Source: Lentibacillus sp. Marseille-P4043
GTDB taxonomy: Bacteria > Bacillota > Bacilli > Bacillales > Amphibacillaceae
NCBI RefSeq assembly: GCF_900258515.1
Contig: NZ_LT984884.1
Location: 665,657 to 729,656, forward strand
Length of the DNA stretch: 64,000 nucleotides
Direction: 5' to 3'
Positions within the stretch are counted from its first letter, which is position 1. Each line of letters begins with the position of its first letter. Both the position numbers and the translations under genes were made by a program. Shown in pieces: positions 53,460 through 63,152 of the stretch. The notes under the pieces were generated by a model, which worked only from the letters and a program-made list of their open reading frames with translations, had not been told where the DNA came from and searched no databases.

Positions 53460-53993
53460 TTACAATTTTTCAATTTGAGAGAAATCCAATTCTACCGGTG
53501 TTTCTCTACCAAACATATTAACATGCACTTTCACTTTTTGCTTATCAAGGTCCATCTGTTCTATTGTTCCAGTGAAGTTTGCGAAAGGGCCATCCGTGAC
53601 CGTTACATTTTCTTTGATTTCAAAATCAACTTGAGCAACCGGTTCCGCCATACCCATACGTTTTAACACCGTATCCACTTCATCTGGTAATAACGGCGTC
53701 GGCTTCGATCCATGACCACTTGACCCAACAAAGCCGGTTACACCAGGTGTATTTCTCACAACATACCATGAATCGTCTGTCATAATCATTTCAGCTAATA
53801 CATAGCCAGGAAAAAACTTCTTTTTGAGTACTTTCTTTTTCCCGTTTTTAATTTCAGTTTCCTCGTCTTCTGGAACAATCACACGAAAAATTTTATCCTC
53901 CATGCCCATTGACTCCACACGTTTTTCTAAATTTGTTTTTACTTTGTTTTCATACCCTGAGTACGTATGAATAACATACCAATTTTTCTCCAT
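53460..53993 (-). CDS. nusG: Transcription termination/antitermination factor NusG
   Basis: 177 residues: NGN domain (about 1-110; EKNWYVIHTYSGYENKVKTNLEKRVESMGM) and C-terminal KOW domain (about 122-177; VTDGPFANFTGTIEQMD). It binds RNA polymerase and affects pausing. An in-frame stop lies directly before the ATG, so the start is fixed. The nearest Shine-Dalgarno-like tract (GGGAGGG) is 27 nt upstream, separated by a GGACAA/TTGTCC hairpin. It lies 877 bp from secE instead of the usual short spacing. Confidence 0.98.
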   Translation of the reverse strand: MEKNWYVIHTYSGYENKVKTNLEKRVESMGMEDKIFRVIVPEDEETEIKNGKKKVLKKKFFPGYVLAEMIMTDDSWYVVRNTPGVTGFVGSSGHGSKPTPLLPDEVDTVLKRMGMAEPVAQVDFEIKENVTVTDGPFANFTGTIEQMDLDKQKVKVHVNMFGRETPVELDFSQIEKL

Positions 53994-54044
53994 TCAAACA
54001 GGACAATTCGGCTTGTCCTTCCCTCCCTTTTGATTAAATATTTC

Positions 54045-54072
54045 GTTATATCCTACAATGTAGGAAATCCAA
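54045..54072 (-). promoter_or_regulatory. Candidate nusG promoter with internal palindrome
   Basis: Minus strand TTGGAT (54072-54067), 16-bp spacer, TATAAC (54050-54045). The spacer contains the perfect palindrome TCCTACA-N-TGTAGGA (54051-54065), placed where an operator would block polymerase. nusG needs its own promoter because a terminator and repeats separate it from secE. Confidence 0.5.
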
Positions 54073-54189
54073 CCAGCATTAAAACTAGACATAAGTCGTT
54101 TTGCATTTCGCCTGTTTTTGACTGTATCGAATGATAACCCTAAAAGATTGTTGTTTATAAAATGCGACGCAACTAAGGAATTGCTCTTC

Positions 54190-54307
54190 CGCCGTTCCGA
54201 AAATACACTACGCTTTCCGGGGGCGGCTGGAGAGCCTCCTCGTGCTAGCGCACTGCGGGGTCTCACCTAGGCCTGTCCTCCCCCAGGAGTCTCCGTGTAT
54301 TTTCTCC
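54190..54307 (-). repeat. GACTCCTGCGGG-family repeat, copy 2
   Basis: In reverse orientation it shares GGCCTAGGTGAGACCCCGCAG, GAGGAGGCTC, CGGAAAGCGTAGTGTATTT and CGGAACGGCG with the copy at 36539. Its ends AAAATACAC and GTGTATTTT are complementary. Confidence 0.85.
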
Positions 54308-54540
54308 ACTGTTGTTGCGCTTTAAAGACTCATTACATTTAGATAGTTGATCTTTTTCCATGAAATAGGGAATGCTTCGGCAGCACAACATCACACGAAA
54401 AAATTGGTTTGCATTTTCAAGGAATCTCACAATTTGCCGTAGCTTAGAATAGCCTTCTGTTCAAGTGATAAGAACTCCTCGAATACGTTGATTTCATAAG
54501 CTATAATCACTCGATAATCAGTATTTTTACCAGCGTAGGC

Positions 54541-54654
54541 AGAATACGTAGACTCCTGCGGGAACAGCACGAGTCTGAAGACCCCGCAGCGGCGGTTTAC
54601 CGCTTTGGAGGCTGAAGCCGTGCCCGCGGAAAGCGAAGTATTCTGCCGGAGCGG
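54541..54654 (+). repeat. GACTCCTGCGGG-family repeat, copy 3
   Basis: Contains GACTCCTGCGGGA, GACCCCGCAG, GGAGGCT, GCCCGCGGAAAGCG and complementary ends AGAATAC (54541-54547) and GTATTCT (54638-54644). It lies about 230 bp from copy 2 in opposite orientation. The rest of 53994-54790 between nusG and secE is A/T-rich without a gene I can support. Confidence 0.85.
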
Positions 54655-54790
54655 AATTCAAGCACTCAAGAGCGGGGAGAAAGTGTCACGATAGAGAATT
54701 TTCACCATATCGCAGTTTATATCCACTACGAGATTTAAAAAGTAACACTACTACGAAAAGAGCCTTTTTTAAAGTGTAAAAAAACAATAT

Positions 54791-54816
54791 TAAAAAACCC
54801 GTTGAGGCGGGTTTTT
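54791..54816 (-). terminator. secE terminator
   Basis: AACCCG/CGGGTT stem (54796-54801 and 54808-54813) with A/T extension and a run of six T on the minus strand. It lies 55 nt beyond the secE stop and cuts nusG off from secE. Confidence 0.85.
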
Positions 54817-54870
54817 GTTGAAAGTATTATTTATTTTTCATTATAGCATAAATATATCATTATTATTCAG

Positions 54871-55044
54871 TTAAAACAATTCTAATATCTGTGTAATCCC
54901 AAGATCGACTAATGTAAAGAAGACTGCGACAAATGCAACAGTTGTTATAACCGTTATCGTATAACTAGTTAACTCTTTCCCCTTTGGCCAACTAACCTTT
55001 TTCATTTCCCGAGACACATTTTTAAAGAACTTAAAAATATTCAT
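54871..55044 (-). CDS. secE: Preprotein translocase subunit SecE
   Basis: 57 residues, the short single-helix form. The conserved amphipathic segment REMKKVSWPKGKEL (about 12-25) precedes one transmembrane helix (about 30-53). It clamps SecY. The ATG is preceded by a GGGGG-containing tract. It lies 34 nt after rpmG as in other bacilli. Confidence 0.96.
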   Translation of the reverse strand: MNIFKFFKNVSREMKKVSWPKGKELTSYTITVITTVAFVAVFFTLVDLGITQILELF

Positions 55045-55078
55045 GTTTGTACCCCCAAACTAATCCCGACCATGTGTA

Positions 55079-55228
55079 TTATTTTGTCTCACGATGCAAT
55101 GTATGTTTTCCGCACGTTTTACAATATTTACGCACTTCCAAGCGTACAGGTTGCGTGGTTATATTTTTATTCGTTGTATAATTTCGACTTGAACATATTG
55201 CACACGCTAATGTAATATTTTTATTCAT
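55079..55228 (-). CDS. rpmG: 50S ribosomal protein L33
   Basis: 49 residues with a zinc ribbon: CAICSS and CKTCGK supply four cysteines, so it is the zinc-binding paralogue. Starts [19 protein letters not shown] with GGGGTGAAG upstream. It lies between sigH and secE, the usual place. Confidence 0.95.
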   Translation of the reverse strand: MNKNITLACAICSSRNYTTNKNITTQPVRLEVRKYCKTCGKHTLHRETK

Positions 55229-55360
55229 CACTTCACCCCAATGTAGGGTTCTTTTACTATCTCAAAATAAATCTATTATAGAATGCAGTAGTTGAGATCC
55301 GCTTTTATTCTGATTAATAATGTAGCACTCCTGCAGGGCTATGTCAACGTCAGCTGTTAA

Positions 55361-56011
55361 CTATAACGTTATTTCGTTTGTTTCAAGCAATTGTTCTAAT
55401 TTACGTTTCACGCGCTGCAATGCATTATCTATTGACTTGACATGCCGTTTTAATTCTACAGAAATTTCCTGGTATGTACGACCATCTAAATATAAATTCA
55501 ATACCTTTCTTTCCAACTCGCTTAACAATTCAGATAATTTATCTTCCATATCTCCATACCGTTCTCTGTTCACTAATAATTCCTGAGGATCAATCGCCTT
55601 TGACCCAGCAATCACATCCAATAATGTTCGGTCTGATTCTTCATCGTAAATCGGCTTGTCCAAAGAAACATATGAATTTAACGGAATATGTTTTTGTCTT
55701 GTTGCGGTCTTAATCGCTGTAATGATTTGCCGGGTTATACATAGCTCCGCAAATGCTTTGAATGACGATAGCTTGTCCTCATCAAAATCCCGAATCGCTT
55801 TATAAAGGCCAATCATACCCTCTTGCACTATATCCTCTTTATCTGCACCAACTAGAAAATAGGTACGTGCTTTAGCGCGCACAAAGCTTCTATATTTGTT
55901 AATTAAGAAATCAAGCGCACGGCTATTGCCATCCTGGATCAATTGGATGACCTCATCATCATCAAGCATATGCAGGCTTTTATTATCTGTCTCTTTCAGC
56001 TTGACACTCAC
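55361..56011 (-). CDS. sigH: RNA polymerase sporulation sigma factor SigH
   Basis: 216 residues. Region 2 (LDFLINKYRSFVRAKARTYFLVGADKEDIVQEGMIGLYKAIRDF) and region 4 (LERKVLNLYLDGRTYQEISVELKRHVKSIDNALQRVKRKL) match SigH closely. It directs early sporulation and competence genes. A GTG at 56011 with GGGGGG about 9 nt upstream is used; a TTG one codon earlier is equally possible. A sigma-A promoter lies upstream. Confidence 0.95.
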   Translation of the reverse strand: MSVKLKETDNKSLHMLDDDEVIQLIQDGNSRALDFLINKYRSFVRAKARTYFLVGADKEDIVQEGMIGLYKAIRDFDEDKLSSFKAFAELCITRQIITAIKTATRQKHIPLNSYVSLDKPIYDEESDRTLLDVIAGSKAIDPQELLVNRERYGDMEDKLSELLSELERKVLNLYLDGRTYQEISVELKRHVKSIDNALQRVKRKLEQLLETNEITL

Positions 56012-56051
56012 CAAGTATGACCCCCCGACTAACAACAGTCAATATAGCATA

Positions 56052-56080
56052 AGTATATCGTAACCGCTTGCAAACTTCAA
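56052..56080 (-). promoter_or_regulatory. sigH promoter
   Basis: Minus strand TTGAAG (56080-56075), 17-bp spacer, TATACT (56057-56052). It lies directly next to the repeat at 56087-56170. Confidence 0.75.
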
Positions 56081-56086
56081 CAGTTA

Positions 56087-56170
56087 AGGAAAAGCGCTGC
56101 GCCCATTTAGCGACTTACGAGGCGAAGGAAGTCGCGCTAGTCGCTGGGCGTTGAAGCTGGACATGGCTGT
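56087..56170. repeat. Palindromic repeat related to the rpoB-rpoC element
   Basis: CGCCCA and TGGGCG form an outer stem, GCGACTT and AAGTCGC an inner stem. The right half (GAAGGAAGTC, CTAGTCGCTGG, GAAGCTGGA) matches the right half of the 45661-45891 element. Confidence 0.75.
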
Positions 56171-56246
56171 TGCTATAAATGATATTTTTAACGACACAAT
56201 GTTATACTCTCTTATCGGTAGAAACAGGTGAAGTGAACGGATTCAA

Positions 56247-56756
56247 TTACTTTTTCCCACGACGCCATTTTTCAAATGTTTCAAGCACACTCTTTTGCAA
56301 AGGAATTTTTATTTGTGGTTTCACTTTTGTATACTGATCGATCCGTTCCTCTATTTCTGCTTCGCTGTTTTTTAATTCGATATATAATTCTCTGGCGGAT
56401 TTGCGTAATGCACCACGGCCGAAAATGGTACGTTGCTCAGCGTAATCGGACGTGGCAACATAAACTTGGTTTTCTACGTTCTTTAATTTCTTTACCAGCT
56501 TTTCAATACATTCATCAGCCGTTTCTTTTTCCTTTGTATAAATAATTTCAACTTGATATTCTTTAAGTTTATTTGTAATACCTTTAACAAAATAAGCATC
56601 AAACACAACAATTACGCGGTCACCTGTATGGGATTTGTATTCAGCCATTTGTTCTATTAAGCGATCCCTCGCCTGTGCCATATCTACATCCTTTAACCGT
56701 TGTAACTCATCCCAGGCTCCGATAATGTTATAACCGTCAACAACGATAACATTCAT
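56247..56756 (-). CDS. rae1: Ribosome-associated endoribonuclease Rae1 (YacP, NYN domain)
   Basis: 169 residues. An N-terminal NYN/PIN-like fold with the acidic active-site residues in VIVVDGYNIIGAW, VVFDAYF and ATSDYAEQ. In B. subtilis Rae1 cleaves certain mRNAs in the ribosomal A site. It lies 3 nt after rlmB, so the two are translationally coupled. Confidence 0.93.
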   Translation of the reverse strand: MNVIVVDGYNIIGAWDELQRLKDVDMAQARDRLIEQMAEYKSHTGDRVIVVFDAYFVKGITNKLKEYQVEIIYTKEKETADECIEKLVKKLKNVENQVYVATSDYAEQRTIFGRGALRKSARELYIELKNSEAEIEERIDQYTKVKPQIKIPLQKSVLETFEKWRRGKK

Positions 56757-56759
56757 AGG

Positions 56760-57503
56760 TTACTCCCCAAGCGGGTATCTTTTTCGAAATACTTCATACA
56801 GAAGAAGACCGCATGCAACAGAGGCATTTAAAGAGGATACCTGACCTTTCATCGGTAAATTAACTGTCCAGTCGCATTTATCTTTTACTAGACGGCTCAT
56901 CCCTTTTCCTTCATTACCGATTACAAGTGCAATTGGCATCGTACCATCAAGTGAGCGGTAATCTTCCGTTCCTTCCGCTTCTGTTCCGACAATCCAAATA
57001 TTTTTCGACTTCAATTCATCCATTGTTGATGCAATATTCGTCACACGCGCAACAGGAATATGCTCCAAAGCACCGGCAGCCGTCTTAGCAACCGTTGCAG
57101 TCAAACCAACTGAACGACGTTTTGGGATAATAACCCCATGAGCACCGGTCGCGTCTGCCGTCCGCAAAATGGAACCTAAATTATGTGGATCTTCAAGCTC
57201 GTCCAAGATGATAAAAAAAGGAGTCTCCCTTTTCGCATCAGCATTCGCAAATAAATCATCAATTGTAGCATATTGGTAAGAGGCAACATACGCTACAACG
57301 CCTTGGTGGTTTCCATTCGCTAACTTGTCCAGTTTACTCTTAGGTACCTTTTGTACAATTGTATCGGCTTGTTTAGCTAGATGTTGTAATTTGCCTAGTG
57401 AACTGGTATTTAAGTGTTCAGAAAGCAAAACTTTATTAACAGATCGACCCGATTTCAATGCTTCTATAACAGGGTTTTTTCCAATAATCATTTCCTGATC
57501 CAT
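56760..57503 (-). CDS. rlmB: 23S rRNA (guanosine-2'-O)-methyltransferase RlmB
   Basis: 247 residues, a SPOUT enzyme: N-terminal L30e-like domain (about 1-80) and the knotted domain with LDELEDPHNLGSILRTAD, LVIGNEGKGM and SLNASVACGLLLYE. Methylates the conserved G2251 region of 23S rRNA in relatives. The ATG at 57503 has AAAGGAG 8 nt upstream; a longer reading is rejected. It overlaps nothing and follows mrnC by 1 nt. Confidence 0.95.
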   Translation of the reverse strand: MDQEMIIGKNPVIEALKSGRSVNKVLLSEHLNTSSLGKLQHLAKQADTIVQKVPKSKLDKLANGNHQGVVAYVASYQYATIDDLFANADAKRETPFFIILDELEDPHNLGSILRTADATGAHGVIIPKRRSVGLTATVAKTAAGALEHIPVARVTNIASTMDELKSKNIWIVGTEAEGTEDYRSLDGTMPIALVIGNEGKGMSRLVKDKCDWTVNLPMKGQVSSLNASVACGLLLYEVFRKRYPLGE

Positions 57504-57504
57504 C

Positions 57505-57903
57505 TTATATACTCCTTTCCTCCACAAACATAATAGCTTGCGTTAATAATTCCGTTAAACGTTCATTGTTTTCAAGTAAGTAATGGTAGCCAACTAATGC
57601 TTCAAACGCAGTACTATATCGATACGTTTGAACACTAGTATTTTTGGGAATTGACCCTGATTTCGCATTTCTCCCTCTTGCAACAACACGCTCTTCGCTT
57701 TCCGTTAAAAATCCATTGTTTAACCAATGTAAAATAACGGCTGCCTGTGATTTTGCGGATACGAAGGTGACAGCTTTATGGTGTAATTGGTTTGGCTTTA
57801 CTTGGCCTGAATGAATCAGATGTTTCCTGACATGTACCTCATAAACAGCGTCACCCATATACGCAAGGGCTAAACTTTTTAGTTGCTTTACATCAAGTTC
57901 CAT
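57505..57903 (-). CDS. mrnC: Mini-ribonuclease 3
   Basis: 132 residues, a stand-alone RNase III catalytic domain ([20 protein letters not shown], with the acidic Asp in GDAVYE) and no double-stranded RNA-binding domain. It matures 23S rRNA in B. subtilis. The ATG at 57903 has AAAGAGG 6 nt upstream. It lies just after cysS. Confidence 0.95.
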   Translation of the reverse strand: MELDVKQLKSLALAYMGDAVYEVHVRKHLIHSGQVKPNQLHHKAVTFVSAKSQAAVILHWLNNGFLTESEERVVARGRNAKSGSIPKNTSVQTYRYSTAFEALVGYHYLLENNERLTELLTQAIMFVEERSI

Positions 57904-57905
57904 AT

Positions 57906-59306
57906 TCAGCCTCTTTTCCACCGTGTCCCTTGTGGTGTATCTTCTAAAATAATTTGTTTTTCCTTCAAATCATCCCGTATCTCATCTGCACGCTTAAAGT
58001 CACGATTTTTTCTTGCTTCCACCCGTTCTTGAATTAACGCCTCAATTTCATCATCCAACAATTCCTCTGTTTGGTTTATTTCGACACCAAGGACACGAAG
58101 GAATTTTGCAATCGTTGTCTGAAATGCATCGATAACAGTTGTTGATGTCTGATCTAACTCTACGTAAATATTCGCTTCCTTCGTTAAATCAAATAACACG
58201 GAAATCGCATTAGCTGTATTAAAGTCATCATCCATTTCCGTTTCAAAGCGCTCTTTTAACTCATTTATTTTTTCTAACCACTGCTCATTATCCTTTTCTA
58301 AGTTCAAACTTGCTTGTTTTCGGTATTCGAGATTATGGTAAGCCGTTCTAATACGATCCAAACTATTTTCAGCACCCTTCAGCAATTCTTCACTGAAATT
58401 AATCGGGTTGCGGTAATGAACACTCAACATAAAGAACCGAATTACCTGTGGATCGTGCTGTTCAATTAATTCACGTGTAAGAACAAAATTCCCAAGTGAT
58501 TTCGACATTTTTTCATTGTCAATATTAATATATCCATTGTGCATCCAATACCGTGCAAATGATTTGCCTGTCATCGCTTCCGATTGGGCAATTTCATTTT
58601 CATGATGTGGGAAAGTAAGATCCTGCCCCCCTGCATGAATATCGATCGTATCCCCAAGGTATTTCTTTACCATCGCTGAACATTCGATATGCCAGCCCGG
58701 CCGACCTTTACCCCACGGGGCCTCCCAGGCGATTTCATCTGGTTTTGCCTTTTTCCATAAAGCGAAATCAAGCGGATCCGTCTTTTTCTCTCCTATTTGT
58801 ATCCGAGCACCAGATCTCAATTCATCGATCGATTGGTGTGAAAGTTTGCCATACCCATCAAAGGCTCTCGGTTTAAAATAAACATCCCCATCAACTGCAT
58901 AGGCATATCCTTTATCAATCAGTGCTCCAATAAAGTTAATGATATCATCCATCGTCTCAGTTACTCTTGGGTTGAGTGTCGCCTTTTTGACCCCCAGGGC
59001 TCCAACATCCTCTAAATAGGCATCAATAAAACGATCAGCTAGCTCAGGAACGTCCTCACCGACTTCTTTTGCCGTTTTAATAATTTTGTCGTCCACATCA
59101 GTAAAGTTCAAAACATAATCAACTTCATACCCTCGATATTCCAAATACCTTCTTACTGTATCAAAAACAATCGCAGGCCTAGCATTACCAATATGAATGT
59201 AGTTGTAAACAGTCGGCCCACAAACATACATACTCACTTTACCTTCTTGGAGTGGTACAAAGGTTTCCTTTTTTCGTGTCAGCGTATTATAAAGAGTTAT
59301 CGACAT
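57906..59306 (-). CDS. cysS: Cysteinyl-tRNA synthetase
   Basis: 466 residues, class Ia synthetase. HIGH motif HIGN (38-41), zinc-site Cys29 plus downstream Cys in HIECSAM and HHENE, and KMSKS are present. The ATG has GGAAGGGAAG upstream. It overlaps the cysE stop by 20 nt and is under the same cysteine T-box. Confidence 0.98.
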   Translation of the reverse strand: MSITLYNTLTRKKETFVPLQEGKVSMYVCGPTVYNYIHIGNARPAIVFDTVRRYLEYRGYEVDYVLNFTDVDDKIIKTAKEVGEDVPELADRFIDAYLEDVGALGVKKATLNPRVTETMDDIINFIGALIDKGYAYAVDGDVYFKPRAFDGYGKLSHQSIDELRSGARIQIGEKKTDPLDFALWKKAKPDEIAWEAPWGKGRPGWHIECSAMVKKYLGDTIDIHAGGQDLTFPHHENEIAQSEAMTGKSFARYWMHNGYINIDNEKMSKSLGNFVLTRELIEQHDPQVIRFFMLSVHYRNPINFSEELLKGAENSLDRIRTAYHNLEYRKQASLNLEKDNEQWLEKINELKERFETEMDDDFNTANAISVLFDLTKEANIYVELDQTSTTVIDAFQTTIAKFLRVLGVEINQTEELLDDEIEALIQERVEARKNRDFKRADEIRDDLKEKQIILEDTPQGTRWKRG

Positions 59307-59955
59307 TTTGCTTCCCTTCCTTCAATTCAGCTATTTCTTTCCTTAATCCATCTATTTCCGCTTGCAAATGCTCACATTGTTTTGCTACAGGATCAGGTAT
59401 TTTATGATGGTCTAAATCCCGGCGAACCTTTTCACCATTTTGAACAACGACCCGCCCCGGAATTCCTACAACCGTCGAGTGATCCGGGACATCGTGTAAC
59501 ACAACGGACCCACCACCGACTTTTGAACTTTCACCAATTGTAATAGATCCTAAAACTTTTGCCCCTGTTGATATTAATGCATTATCCTTTACTGTCGGGT
59601 GTCGCTTCCCTTTTTCCTTACCCGTTCCACCTAAGGTCACCCCTTGGAATACGGTCACATTATCCCCAATTTCACACGTTTCACCAATAACAACACCCAT
59701 GCCATGATCTATAAAAAAACGATGCCCAATCTTCGCTCCAGGGTGGATTTCAATCCCCGTGAAGAACCGGCCTATTTGCGAAATGACCCGCGCAATAAAA
59801 AACAGGTTACGTTTATAAAATGCATGCGCGATACGGTGCGACCATATCGCATGCAAACCAGAGTATGTTAAGAAAACTTCAAAATAAGTCCTTGCTGCCG
59901 GATCCTGCTCAAAAACAACATCCATGTCTTCCTTCATCCGCTTAAAAATCCCCAT
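59287..59955 (-). CDS. cysE: Serine O-acetyltransferase CysE
   Basis: 222 residues with hexapeptide-repeat beta-helix ([55 protein letters not shown]); the catalytic His/Asp region is [10 protein letters not shown]. It makes O-acetylserine for cysteine synthesis. Controlled by the T-box upstream and translated with cysS by a 20-nt overlap, so cysteine supply and charging are linked. Confidence 0.97.
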   Translation of the reverse strand: MGIFKRMKEDMDVVFEQDPAARTYFEVFLTYSGLHAIWSHRIAHAFYKRNLFFIARVISQIGRFFTGIEIHPGAKIGHRFFIDHGMGVVIGETCEIGDNVTVFQGVTLGGTGKEKGKRHPTVKDNALISTGAKVLGSITIGESSKVGGGSVVLHDVPDHSTVVGIPGRVVVQNGEKVRRDLDHHKIPDPVAKQCEHLQAEIDGLRKEIAELKEGKQNVDNSL

Positions 59956-59983
59956 TTAGCTAACCTCCCTTGTCATAAATCAT

Positions 59984-60235
59984 AAAAAAAGCGTCTCTGT
60001 GTATGATACACAGAGACGCTTCAGGCGCGGTCCCACTCTGTTTGAAGATATACGTTCTTCCAACTTAATTCTTAATAACGGTAAGAATACCGCCGTTATA
60101 TACATCGCTTCCATAACGGACTCTAAGGTGCATTTCAAAAGTGGCTCTTAAAATCACTCGCAGCCGGTGGTGATTCTCTCTGTGTAAGTAACGCACTTTT
60201 TACTTCTCCTTATCAACGTTCAATATTGTATTATT
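59984..60235 (-). ncRNA. T-box leader for cysE-cysS (Cys specifier)
   Basis: The minus-strand transcript has an AGAGAG motif (near 60181-60172), specifier context GAAATGCACC (60136-60127) with TGC (Cys) at 60132-60130, the T-box sequence AGAGTGGGACCGCG (60040-60027), and a terminator of 16-bp arms (60021-60006 and 60004-59989) followed by seven T. Uncharged tRNA-Cys would favour the antiterminator. A promoter TTCACA (60264-60259), 17 bp, TATAGT (60241-60236) lies at the end of gltX. Confidence 0.95.
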
Positions 60236-60268
60236 ACTATATTATATTTTGTATCAGCTGTGAACAGA

Positions 60269-61738
60269 TTAGGCTCCAAGTTGTGTAAGAATTTTATCCA
60301 AACGCGCTAACACGACATCTTTTCCTAATAGCTCAATCGCCATTGGCAGTTCTGGACCATGCATTTGGCCAGTAGTAGCTACACGAATTGGCATAAATAA
60401 CTTCTTACCTCGTTGTTTTGTTTCCTTCTGTGTTGCTTTAATCTCCGCTTTAATAGCATCCTTGTTAAAGTCATCTAACTGAATTAATTTATCCGTAAAT
60501 ACTTGTAGCACTTCTGGCACTTGTTCTTCACGCAATATTTCCATAGATGCCTCGTCATATTCAATGTGTGTTTTGAAAAATAAATCAGTTAACTCAACAA
60601 TCTCTGCACCATAGCGGAGCTGTTCCTTATAAAGGGCAATTACATTTTCCGCCCATGTACGTGTTTCCTGATCCATTTCTTTCGATAGTTTTCCCGCCTC
60701 AATCAAATGTGGAAGTGTTAAGCCAATAACCGTTTCCAGATCCAATGATTTAATGTATTCGTTGTTCATCCACTTTAACTTCTGCGGATCAAAAATTGCA
60801 GCAGATGTTGATAGTCGCTCTGGATCAAATATCTCAATCAACTTATCCTGTGTGAAGATTTCTTCCTCGCCAACCGGAGACCAGCCAAGCAATGTAATAA
60901 AGTTAAATAATGCTTCAGGCAAATAACCCAAATTGCGATATTGCTCAATAAATTGTAGGATATGTTCATCACGTTTGCTTAACTTTTTCCGATCTTCGTT
61001 TAAGATCAATGTCATATGCCCGAACTTAGGTGGTTCCCAACCAAATGCGTCGTAAATCATCATTTGTTTTGGTGTATTCGAAATATGTTCCTCGCCACGT
61101 AAAATATGGGTAATATCCATCAAATGATCATCAATTGCTACAGCAAAGTTATACGTTGGGATACCATTCTTTTTCACAATCACCCAATCACCAAAGTCGC
61201 TTGATTCAAAGGTAATGTTCCCTCTTACAATGTCTGGGAATGTGTATGTTTTATTTTCAGGAACACGAAAACGAATACTTGGCTTCCGTCCTTCCTGTTC
61301 AAATGCCGCAATTTGCTCAGCCGTTAGATCACGATGTGCACCGGAATACTTTGGAGCCTGACCCTTCGCTTTCTGCTCTTCACGTTCAGCATCAAGTTCT
61401 TCTTCTGTCATATAACATTTGTAGGCTATTCCTCTTTCTAGCAAATCATCAATATGCTTTTGATAAATATTCAGTCGTTCCATTTGTCGATAGGGACCAT
61501 AGTCACCGCCAATATCCGCACCTTCATCCCATTCGATTCCAAGCCATTTCAAATAGCGAAATTGGCTTTCCTCTCCTCCAGCTACATTTCGTTTTTCATC
61601 CGTATCTTCTGTACGTACAATGAATTTCCCATCAAAATGTTTTGCATATAAATAGTTAAACAAAGCAGTCCTAGCGTTCCCAATATGTAAATGGCCAGTC
61701 GGACTCGGCGCATAACGAACACGAACTTGGTTAGTCAT
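60269..61738 (-). CDS. gltX: Glutamyl-tRNA synthetase
   Basis: 489 residues. HIGH-type HIGN (18-21; [21 protein letters not shown]) and KLSKR are intact. In most bacilli it also charges tRNA-Gln with Glu for later amidation. It lies between yacL and the cysE T-box; ispD and ispF, which usually lie upstream, are absent. Confidence 0.98.
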   Translation of the reverse strand: MTNQVRVRYAPSPTGHLHIGNARTALFNYLYAKHFDGKFIVRTEDTDEKRNVAGGEESQFRYLKWLGIEWDEGADIGGDYGPYRQMERLNIYQKHIDDLLERGIAYKCYMTEEELDAEREEQKAKGQAPKYSGAHRDLTAEQIAAFEQEGRKPSIRFRVPENKTYTFPDIVRGNITFESSDFGDWVIVKKNGIPTYNFAVAIDDHLMDITHILRGEEHISNTPKQMMIYDAFGWEPPKFGHMTLILNEDRKKLSKRDEHILQFIEQYRNLGYLPEALFNFITLLGWSPVGEEEIFTQDKLIEIFDPERLSTSAAIFDPQKLKWMNNEYIKSLDLETVIGLTLPHLIEAGKLSKEMDQETRTWAENVIALYKEQLRYGAEIVELTDLFFKTHIEYDEASMEILREEQVPEVLQVFTDKLIQLDDFNKDAIKAEIKATQKETKQRGKKLFMPIRVATTGQMHGPELPMAIELLGKDVVLARLDKILTQLGA

Positions 61739-61858
61739 TTGTGTTACCCCTTCCTCAGATACAATTCGTATATATTAATTATCGCACTTTTTCTTTACAA
61801 CAAAAAGCGATAACATTCACTGTTATCACTTTTCTATTCCTTTTAAGTTATACCTCTT

Positions 61859-62965
61859 TTACAATGCTTTTTCAAGTAATTTTGGTTTTGCAAAGATCAT
61901 TCGGCCTGCAGAAGTTTGTAAAACACTTGTGATCAATACTTCAATTGTTTTGCCGATATAATCTCGACCATCTTCCACTACAATCATTGTCCCGTCATCT
62001 AAATATGCGATACCTTGATTTTGTTCTTTACCATCTTTAATCACTTGTACCATTAATTCCTCACCAGGCAATACTACAGGTTTTACCGCATTTGCCAAAT
62101 CATTAATATTTAACACGTGCACACTTTGAAGATCACAAACTTTATTTAAATTAAAATCATTGGTAACAACAATCCCGTTTATAACCTTTGCCAATTTAAT
62201 CAGTTTGCTGTCCACTTCCTGTATTTCTTCAAAATCACCTTCATATATCTCCACGTTCACCGGTAATTCCTTTTGGATGCGATTTAAAACATCTAATCCA
62301 CGACGTCCTCTGTTACGTTTCAGAGCATCAGATGAATCTGCAATATGCTGTAATTCTCCAAGTACGAATTGCGGTATAACAATTGTCCCTTCCAAAAAGC
62401 TCGTTTGGCAAATATCAGCAATCCGACCATCAATAATAACACTTGTGTCCAATATTTTTGGTTTTGGCTGATTTTGCTCTGCTCCATCATTTCCAGTCTG
62501 TCGCTTCTTATCTCGATCTTTTCGATTAAAATTAAATAAGTTCATCAACTCATCACGACGTCTAAAACCAATTTGAAAACCAAAATAACCCAACAAAACC
62601 GTGATAAAGAGTGGCAAAAGTTGTGAAACTAAATCAATATTAATGTCTGTTAACGGAATATTGATTAAAAAGGCTATTACCAATCCACCTATTAAACCGA
62701 AACTACCAAATAACAAATCTCCTACAGGAATCTTAATGAGTGCCTCTTCCACCCAACGCAAGAAATCAACAATATAACCCGCGACCAAATAAGAGAAAAG
62801 AAATAAGATCAACGCACCAACAATCATGCCTAGATATGGGGATGCAACCCAATTCGCTTTCGTGAAATCCAACAGTTCAACTAAATCTGGTATATATAAA
62901 TACCCAATGGTACCACCTGTAACAATAAAAAATAAATGCACAATTTTTTTCAGCACCACCGTCAC
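61859..62965 (-). CDS. yacL: PIN/TRAM-domain membrane protein YacL
   Basis: 368 residues: four membrane helices (about 5-25, 41-63, 84-104, 112-132), a PIN nuclease-like domain (about 170-290; KILDTSVIIDGRIADICQ carries the first Asp, and VVTNDFNLNKVC a later one) and a C-terminal TRAM domain (about 300-365). Its function is not known. It lies next to radA because disA is missing, and it has its own promoter. Confidence 0.94.
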   Translation of the reverse strand: MTVVLKKIVHLFFIVTGGTIGYLYIPDLVELLDFTKANWVASPYLGMIVGALILFLFSYLVAGYIVDFLRWVEEALIKIPVGDLLFGSFGLIGGLVIAFLINIPLTDINIDLVSQLLPLFITVLLGYFGFQIGFRRRDELMNLFNFNRKDRDKKRQTGNDGAEQNQPKPKILDTSVIIDGRIADICQTSFLEGTIVIPQFVLGELQHIADSSDALKRNRGRRGLDVLNRIQKELPVNVEIYEGDFEEIQEVDSKLIKLAKVINGIVVTNDFNLNKVCDLQSVHVLNINDLANAVKPVVLPGEELMVQVIKDGKEQNQGIAYLDDGTMIVVEDGRDYIGKTIEVLITSVLQTSAGRMIFAKPKLLEKAL

Positions 62966-63039
62966 CTCCTAACCTCAGTATTACCTGTTTTTACAAAAAT
63001 TAGTCTAAAAAATGGAATTATAGCTATTACATAATATAA

Positions 63040-63112
63040 ACAATAGCACAACTGTTAAAAACAGTCAAATAGTTAAACATAAAATTTTATCACACAGAAA
63101 TAATAATGTCAA
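63040..63112 (-). promoter_or_regulatory. yacL promoters
   Basis: Minus strand TTGACA (63112-63107), 17 bp, TAAAAT (63089-63084), and a second TTGACT, 17 bp, TATTGT about 22 nt downstream (near 63068-63040). The second includes a CTGTT/AACAG palindrome. They explain the gap between radA and yacL. Confidence 0.75.
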
Positions 63113-63152
63113 TCAAAATTGTCTTTTGGTCTGTTGTATTTTTGCAGAAATT

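Noticed and set aside
53994..54266. 90-codon minus-strand ORF upstream of nusG
   Set aside because: Its first part is the GACTCC repeat translated and it runs through the nusG promoter; no RBS.
54790..54820. tRNA or other RNA gene in the secE-nusG gap
   Set aside because: Only a simple terminator stem is present; no cloverleaf could be formed.
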